Positions 6,006 through 9,715 of a stretch of DNA of 9,715 nucleotides are shown one piece after another. Each line of letters starts with the position of its first letter. The stretch's first letter is position 1. The notes under the pieces were generated by a model, which searched no databases, was not told the DNA's origin, and saw only the letters and a program-made list of their open reading frames with translations. The translations under genes and the position numbers were made by a program. The DNA lies in NCBI GenBank assembly GCA_964353355.1, contig CAYGVT010000144.1:1-9715 (forward strand), read 5' to 3'. The DNA comes from CAYGVT01 sp964353355. Its GTDB lineage: Archaea; Thermoplasmatota; DTKX01; GCA-020343715.

Positions 6006-7817
6006 GTGCACAGACGAGGATCCCCACGAGGGGCGGTTGGCAAGGTCGCGAGGCTGGCCATGGTCGTCATGCTCGTGGCCCTGCTTCTCTCGGCCGTGGC
6101 ATCGCCCGCGCTCGCGCAATCCAAGTACCACATCAAGTACATCCCGACCGAGGAGCTCCCGACCCGCGTCGAGAAGGACCAGATGGTCCACTTCCGGCTG
6201 CGCATCACGAACATCGGGACCGACAACTTCACTGGCACCAAGAAGCTGACCGTCCAGCTGAACTCGGAGGGGACGACACTCGCCTCACAGCCGAGCATAG
6301 CGCTCAATCACGGGGCCTTCATGGATTTGGATTTCACCTTCAAGGCCGCCTCGGAGGGCAAGACGGAGATCAAGATAGAGGCCTTCGCGGGCGCCGAGTT
6401 CGTCGAGATATGGGACGCCGAGAATCGGTCCAACCGCGTCGTGGGCAGCCTTGAGGTCTATGTCGTCACGGAGCCCTTCAACTGGACCCCGATCATCGTC
6501 GCCATTGTGGTCGTGATAGTCCTCGTCGTCGTCATCTTCCTCTGGCGGTCGAAGAAGCTCAAGCAGGAGGAGGTGAATCGCATTGCGGAGGAGGCCCGCC
6601 GGCAGGAGATCATCCGCAAGAAGGAGGCGGAGATCGCCAAGAGGATCGAGGTCCGCGACGTGCTGGGCAAGCACCCGCGCGACTACTACATTCTGCGCCG
6701 CCAGAGGTTCGCGCACCACAAGCCCTCGGGCATGACGAGCTCCGGATTGACCATCCTCAAGCGCGAGAAGACCAAGGAGGAGCTTGAGGCCCAGGTCCAG
6801 CACCAATGCCCCAAGTGCGGCACTGTGCTGCCGGAGGCGCGCGCGGTCTGCCCCAGGTGCACGGCCACCGAGAAGATCGAGAACGTGCGCCACCAGGTCC
6901 GCCACTACAAGAGCCGGGAGGACGTCGACTTCAAGGACGCCGAGGCGCTGCTGCGCAAGGCTGAGCACCGCGTCAACTGGTCCGACTGGGCGGGGGCCAA
7001 CGAGTACGTCAAGCAGGCCGAGACGCGCATGATAGAGGACTGGATGACCTACAAGCGCGGCGGGCGCATCGAGCAGACCGTCAGCGACAAGACCGATGGG
7101 AGCGGCCCCACGCTGGACGCGAAGATCATCGGCCTGCAGGGGGAGAAGCAGGTCATGATAACCTCGCTCGAGGGCACCATCGCTGGGCCGGACTTCGGGG
7201 ACGATGCCCACAGGGGCAAGCCGTGCCCGAAGTGCGGGAGGCCGATGTACAACGACATCTGCTTCTACGACGAATTCGACAAGGCCAGCAACGCCTGCTG
7301 GGCCCTCATCGAGGAGGGGGAGTCCGACGGCGCGCCCCTGACCGAGCCCAAGGACCTGTGCAGGCAGGCGACCAACGCCCACGAGCACGGCTCGGACGAG
7401 CTGGCCGTAAGGTACCTGCGCCGCGCCTACATCGTGGCCAAGGAGACCAACGTCTCGCACGCGAAGTCCAAAACCGAGGGCATCATCAGTTTCACATGGA
7501 CGCTGTTCGAGCAGGTCAGGACCATGGGCGAGGACGTCACCGCCGCCAAGCAGATGCTCGAGAGGGCTGAGGCGGCCAAGAAGGCGGGCGACGACAAGCA
7601 GGCCAGGTCCCTCGCCGGCAAGGCGGACGGCTTCCTCAAGCAGCTGCGCGAGGACAGCTTCAGGAAGAAGGCGACAGAGCTCATGACCAAGGTCGAGTCG
7701 CAGCCAGGCTTGAGCGCGGACGCCAAGGTGCTCGTCGAGAAGGCCCGGAAGCTAATCGCGGTCAAGGAGTACGAGGGCGCCATGGACCTCCTCGAGGCCG
7801 CGCGCGCCAAGAAGTGA
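6006..7817 (+). CDS. Membrane-anchored protein with extracytoplasmic Ig-like domain and two zinc ribbons
   Basis: Not a named family I recognise. About 603 residues, in order: a Sec signal peptide (hydrophobic 17-32, SPALA end near 37); a beta-rich extracytoplasmic domain (40-155; VHFRLRITNIGTDNFTG, IALNHGAFMDLDFTF) resembling a CARDB-like Ig fold; one membrane helix (about 161-180, WTPIIVAIVVVIVLVVVIFL); a basic juxtamembrane helix (181-220); a zinc ribbon with Cys268, 271, 282, 285; a helical linker; a second Cys set at 407, 410, 419, 431 (CPKC..C..C); and C-terminal helices (450-603) with AEAAKKAGD and AKEYEGAMDLLEAARAKK patterns like TPR-type repeats. Signal plus one membrane helix puts the Ig-like part outside and the ribbons and helices in the cytoplasm, as in a receptor or scaffold. 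Start options are GTG 5997, GTG 6006 and ATG 6060; I prefer 6006, 6 bases after AAGGTG, because it keeps the basic N-region. ATG 6060 (GAGG 6 bases upstream) would remove it. Function unknown. Confidence 0.88.
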   Translation: MHRRGSPRGAVGKVARLAMVVMLVALLLSAVASPALAQSKYHIKYIPTEELPTRVEKDQMVHFRLRITNIGTDNFTGTKKLTVQLNSEGTTLASQPSIALNHGAFMDLDFTFKAASEGKTEIKIEAFAGAEFVEIWDAENRSNRVVGSLEVYVVTEPFNWTPIIVAIVVVIVLVVVIFLWRSKKLKQEEVNRIAEEARRQEIIRKKEAEIAKRIEVRDVLGKHPRDYYILRRQRFAHHKPSGMTSSGLTILKREKTKEELEAQVQHQCPKCGTVLPEARAVCPRCTATEKIENVRHQVRHYKSREDVDFKDAEALLRKAEHRVNWSDWAGANEYVKQAETRMIEDWMTYKRGGRIEQTVSDKTDGSGPTLDAKIIGLQGEKQVMITSLEGTIAGPDFGDDAHRGKPCPKCGRPMYNDICFYDEFDKASNACWALIEEGESDGAPLTEPKDLCRQATNAHEHGSDELAVRYLRRAYIVAKETNVSHAKSKTEGIISFTWTLFEQVRTMGEDVTAAKQMLERAEAAKKAGDDKQARSLAGKADGFLKQLREDSFRKKATELMTKVESQPGLSADAKVLVEKARKLIAVKEYEGAMDLLEAARAKK

Positions 7818-7877
7818 ACCCGCCAGCCTTGCCCGATGACGGGGCGGCGCGGCGGGGGATGGCACAGGAGGTCGCGG

Positions 7878-8612
7878 ATGCACGGAGGGGGGGCTGGAGG
7901 CATGGCTGGCGGCGACCGTCGCTACGACGCCGTGCTCCTCGACATGTTCGGTACCCTCGTGGACTTCAGGTCCACCTTCAACGTCACGCTCAGACGCATC
8001 CTGACGGACCTTGGCCTGGAGGGCCGGGCGACCGTCTTCCAGCAGAACTGGCAGACGTTCACGTTCCAGGGGGAGGACGAGGGCGAGTTCGTGACCGTCC
8101 ACGAGGACTTCAAGCGCGGCCTCGAGTCGACGCTGCGCGCCCTCGGCGTGGGCGGGGAGCTGCGGCCCTACTGCGACGAGGTCATCGAAGACCTGTTCGG
8201 GCACCTGCGCGCGGCCGCCCTCTTCCCGGAGGTGGAGGGTGTCCTCGATGCGCTGGACGATGGGGGCACCGCCTGGGCCGTGGTCTCGAACATCGACGAG
8301 GGCGACCTTCGTGCCATACTCGAGAACCACGGTCTAAGGCCGCGGGCGGCCGTGAGCTCCGAGGCCGCGAGGTCCTACAAGCCGGACGCGGGCGGCTTCA
8401 CAACCGCGCTCGCGGGGCTTGGGGTCGGCGCGGCGCGTGCCCTCCATGTCGGCGACTCGCCATCGGCGGACGTCGACGGCGCGCAGAGGCTCGGCATCTC
8501 GGCCGCTTGGCTCAACCGCTACAACGACCCGTACCCGAAGGGCCTGCTCGAGCCGGCCCACACCATGCACGACCTCCGGCCGCTGCCCTCGATACTGGAC
8601 GACCGAGCGTGA
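7878..8612 (+). CDS. HAD-superfamily hydrolase
   Basis: A 244-residue cytoplasmic protein with all four HAD motifs: I, LLDMFGTLVDF (20-30, nucleophile Asp22); II, VVSNID (135-140, Ser137); III, SYKPDAGGF (166-174, Lys168); IV, HVGDSPSADVDGA (190-202, Asp193 and Asp198). A helical cap lies between motifs I and II (about 31-115). The residue two after the nucleophile is Phe24, where phosphatases normally have the acid/base Asp; haloacid dehalogenases have Tyr there. A dehalogenase-like or divergent hydrolase is therefore as likely as a phosphatase, and the substrate is unknown. The start is ATG 7878 because AGGAGGT (7866-7872) sits 5 bases upstream; ATG 7902 is too close to its GGAGG, and an earlier start at 7836 adds a basic stretch overlapping the SD site. 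It follows the zinc-ribbon gene by 60 bases, probably in one operon. Confidence 0.92.
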   Translation: MHGGGAGGMAGGDRRYDAVLLDMFGTLVDFRSTFNVTLRRILTDLGLEGRATVFQQNWQTFTFQGEDEGEFVTVHEDFKRGLESTLRALGVGGELRPYCDEVIEDLFGHLRAAALFPEVEGVLDALDDGGTAWAVVSNIDEGDLRAILENHGLRPRAAVSSEAARSYKPDAGGFTTALAGLGVGAARALHVGDSPSADVDGAQRLGISAAWLNRYNDPYPKGLLEPAHTMHDLRPLPSILDDRA

Positions 8613-8725
8613 CGCGCGGGCGTTGACGGGGGCGTGGGGACCGCCACTCGCCCCTGGACGTGTCTGACGCATGGCTGTCGCTAGGGTCATGTGGTCCTCA
8701 CAATGGGCAGCCCTGGGCGCGCAAC

Positions 8726-9280
8726 CTACTTCGGGACGTCCGCCTCGCCCTTGAGGCGCATGAGCTCGCCCCCGAGGTCGGGCTCGTAGGGGCGGCCCTG
8801 TGCCGCGAGGATCATCTTGTCGTGCTCGTCCATGGCGCGCTTGATGTTGGACATCACGAGGATGTTCTTCTTGTACCAGTGGTCGCGGGCGTCTATCTGC
8901 GCCTTGGCCTCCTTCAGCTCGGCATCCAGCTCCATCGCGAGCTTGAAGAGCTTGCCGAACCGGTCCTGCTCGAGCCTGATGTTGGCCTCGAGCTCACGGA
9001 GGCGGGGGTCCCACGAGGCCTTCTCCGCCCGCAGCGCGCTCAGCTCGATTTGGAGCTCGCGGTTGTCTGCGTCGCGCGAGGTGAGCACCTCGCGGAGGCT
9101 GCGCACGACGCGCTCCTTCTCGTTGATGGTCTCCTCGAGCTTGGTGATGCGCTCCTTGGAGGCCTGCAGCTCCTTCTCCTGCGCCTCGTAGGCGTCGAAG
9201 AGCCTCGCGAGCCTCTCCTGCTCCCTGTCGTACTCCTTCTTGTAGTCGATGCCCGCGGGCGCGCCTGGAGCCTCGTTCAT
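8726..9280 (-). CDS. Coiled-coil protein, unknown function
   Basis: A 184-residue, highly charged protein with no signal peptide or membrane segment. Heptad-type helix runs from about 14 to 132 (KKEYDREQERLARLFDAYE; LQASKERITKLEETINEKE; LEANIRLEQDRFGKLFKLA), broken near 89-93 by SWDPR. A conserved-looking tail (133-184) holds DHWYKKN and PDLGGELMRLKGEAD. It could be a structural or adaptor protein; no family is recognised. The ATG at 9280 is favoured by a GGATGTGA site (9285-9292) 4-5 bases upstream, near match to AGGAGGTGA, and by the TATA box at 9325-9332; extending the frame to 9421 crosses the promoter. It converges on the HAD gene, 113 bases away. Existence of the gene is well supported by composition; role is not. 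Confidence 0.85.
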   Translation of the reverse strand: MNEAPGAPAGIDYKKEYDREQERLARLFDAYEAQEKELQASKERITKLEETINEKERVVRSLREVLTSRDADNRELQIELSALRAEKASWDPRLRELEANIRLEQDRFGKLFKLAMELDAELKEAKAQIDARDHWYKKNILVMSNIKRAMDEHDKMILAAQGRPYEPDLGGELMRLKGEADVPK

Positions 9281-9324
9281 CACCGTCACATCCGTGCTGG
9301 GCCAGGCCCATATGGGGCGAGCCC

Positions 9325-9332
9325 TATTAAAT
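9325..9332 (-). promoter_or_regulatory. TATA box for the coiled-coil gene
   Basis: Minus-strand ATTTAATA, with start expected near 9302 and a leader of about 20 bases holding the GGATGTGA site. The 24-base palindrome at 9362-9385 begins 30 bases upstream of it. Confidence 0.6.
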
Positions 9333-9361
9333 GGTTTTTCTAAGCGTGGGGGTGGTCTGGC

Positions 9362-9385
9362 GCGTGTTAAACGATTTTTACACGC
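9362..9385. promoter_or_regulatory. 24-base inverted repeat between the coiled-coil and SHOCT-like genes
   Basis: GCGTGT-T-AAA then four bases then TTT-T-ACACGC: nine of twelve ungapped pairs match, with the centre between 9373 and 9374. It begins at the last-base side of the TAG stop (9385-9387) of the 63-residue gene and lies 30 bases upstream of the coiled-coil TATA. It could be a dimeric regulator's operator, or an RNA hairpin ending the upstream gene's transcript; no T-run follows on the minus strand, which weakens the terminator reading. Confidence 0.5.
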
Positions 9386-9576
9386 TAGAGTTTGTCGCCT
9401 TTCAGGGCTCGTATGGCGCATGCGTATTTCTCCGGGTCGATGCCCCCGACGGCGAGCTTCGCCGTGAGGGCGTTGATGGCGGCGGTCACGGGGTCATCGG
9501 TGGGCGCGGGGGCCACGCCGGGGTCGGCGGGGGTCGAGGGCTCGGGGGTGTCTTCGCCGGGGGGCGGTGGGTCCAC
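9385..9576 (-). CDS. Small Pro-rich protein with SHOCT-like C-terminus
   Basis: A 63-residue protein: a disordered acidic, Pro/Thr/Asp-rich stretch (1-30), then a helical segment VTAAINALTAKLAVGGIDPE and KYACAIRALKG (about 29-60). The 'LxxKL..GGID.E.Y' pattern resembles SHOCT-type short C-terminal domains found at the ends of bacterial and archaeal oligomerising proteins; I call this resemblance, not identity. The only possible start before an in-frame TAA (9601-9603) is GTG 9576, about 33 bases after the TATA-like AAATATTATG, so the message may be leaderless or nearly so. Same strand as the coiled-coil gene and separated from it by the palindrome. Being small and GC-biased, it could be a false gene; the promoter, the abrupt composition edge at its start and the domain-like tail argue for it. 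Confidence 0.55.
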   Translation of the reverse strand: MDPPPPGEDTPEPSTPADPGVAPAPTDDPVTAAINALTAKLAVGGIDPEKYACAIRALKGDKL

Positions 9577-9715
9577 TAGTGTCGTGACAAACGAGTTATG
9601 TTACATAATATTTGGATAGTTTCTTATCGGCTTTTTGCTTCGTGAATCTCCACTCTATATTCCTTCCCTGCTTATTACGTCGATTTGACCAAGCCGATAC
9701 TTCGCTCCTCAATGT
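9577..9715. other. AT-rich intergenic tail with promoter-like element
   Basis: About 40% GC by hand count, against roughly two-thirds GC before it. It holds a minus-strand TATA-like AAATATTATG (9604-9613) for the 63-residue gene and an ATG at 9712 that could begin a plus-strand gene beyond the window. No tRNA-like fold or repeat array is seen. Confidence 0.6.
9625..9699. repeat. 9-base inverted repeat, arms 66 bases apart
   Basis: TATCGGCTT (9625-9633) and AAGCCGATA (9691-9699) are perfect reverse complements with 57 bases between them, inside the AT-rich tail. They could close a structured RNA or be termini of a small element; a chance match is also possible at this length. Confidence 0.4.

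Noticed and set aside
6285..7460. Minus-strand 391-residue open frame
   Set aside because: Antisense to the zinc-ribbon gene, biased composition and no start signal.
7887..7893. Seven-G run in the first codons of the HAD gene
   Set aside because: Short and in a dispensable N-terminal segment; weak evidence for slippage and common in GC-rich DNA.
8660..9343. Plus-strand 227-residue open frame
   Set aside because: Leu/Val/Glu/Arg-rich product is the antisense of heptad repeats in the coiled-coil gene.
1..9715. CRISPR arrays, tRNA/rRNA genes, insertion sequences, toxin-antitoxin or restriction genes
   Set aside because: No regularly spaced repeats, no tRNA-like fold and no transposase, nuclease or methylase motifs were seen on reading both strands by eye.

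Overview
The window reads as chromosomal DNA of an archaeon, most likely a GC-rich, uncultured member of the Thermoplasmatota (lineage is inference; no rRNA gene is present). Pointers are: archaeal-type TruA and NadA, a short archaeal PRC-barrel protein, AT-rich TATA boxes about 25-35 bases before several starts, start codons with no Shine-Dalgarno (SD) sequence at that distance (leaderless mRNAs), and many Thermoplasmata-like lineage-specific proteins. Coding DNA is strongly GC-rich, so long meaningless antisense reading frames are common. Gene density is high, with no gene-free stretch over 300 bases and no rRNA, tRNA, CRISPR or insertion sequence seen.

Layout. 1-1117 (-): a secreted beta-propeller-like protein cut by the window edge. 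1250-2074 (-): tRNA pseudouridine synthase TruA with a TTG start. 2134-2143: a perfectly symmetric TATA element between truA and the divergent PRC-barrel gene 2228-2524 (+). 2595-3512 (+): quinolinate synthase NadA. 3550-3750 (-): a 66-residue orphan protein. 3909-4781 (+): a xylose-isomerase-like TIM-barrel protein with a 12-G tract. 4847-5887 (+): a UbiA-family membrane prenyltransferase. 6006-7817 (+): an unrecognised membrane-anchored protein with an extracytoplasmic domain and two zinc ribbons, followed at 7878-8612 (+) by a HAD-family hydrolase, probably in one operon. 8726-9280 (-): a coiled-coil protein. 9385-9576 (-): a 63-residue Pro-rich protein with a SHOCT-like tail. A 24-base palindrome lies between the last two genes. 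From about 9577 the composition falls abruptly to about 40% GC.

How they work together. Most genes are housekeeping or metabolic units with their own promoters (tRNA modification, NAD synthesis, isoprenoid/lipid or quinone chemistry) and do not form one pathway. The parts most likely to hold new biology are the membrane zinc-ribbon protein with its HAD neighbour, the two small minus-strand genes around the palindrome, and the PRC-barrel protein. I do not see a recognised defence, mobile or biosynthetic system. Two initiation modes coexist: nadA, the TIM-barrel gene and ubiA look leaderless, while truA, the propeller gene, the 66-residue gene, the HAD gene and the coiled-coil gene have clear SD sites.
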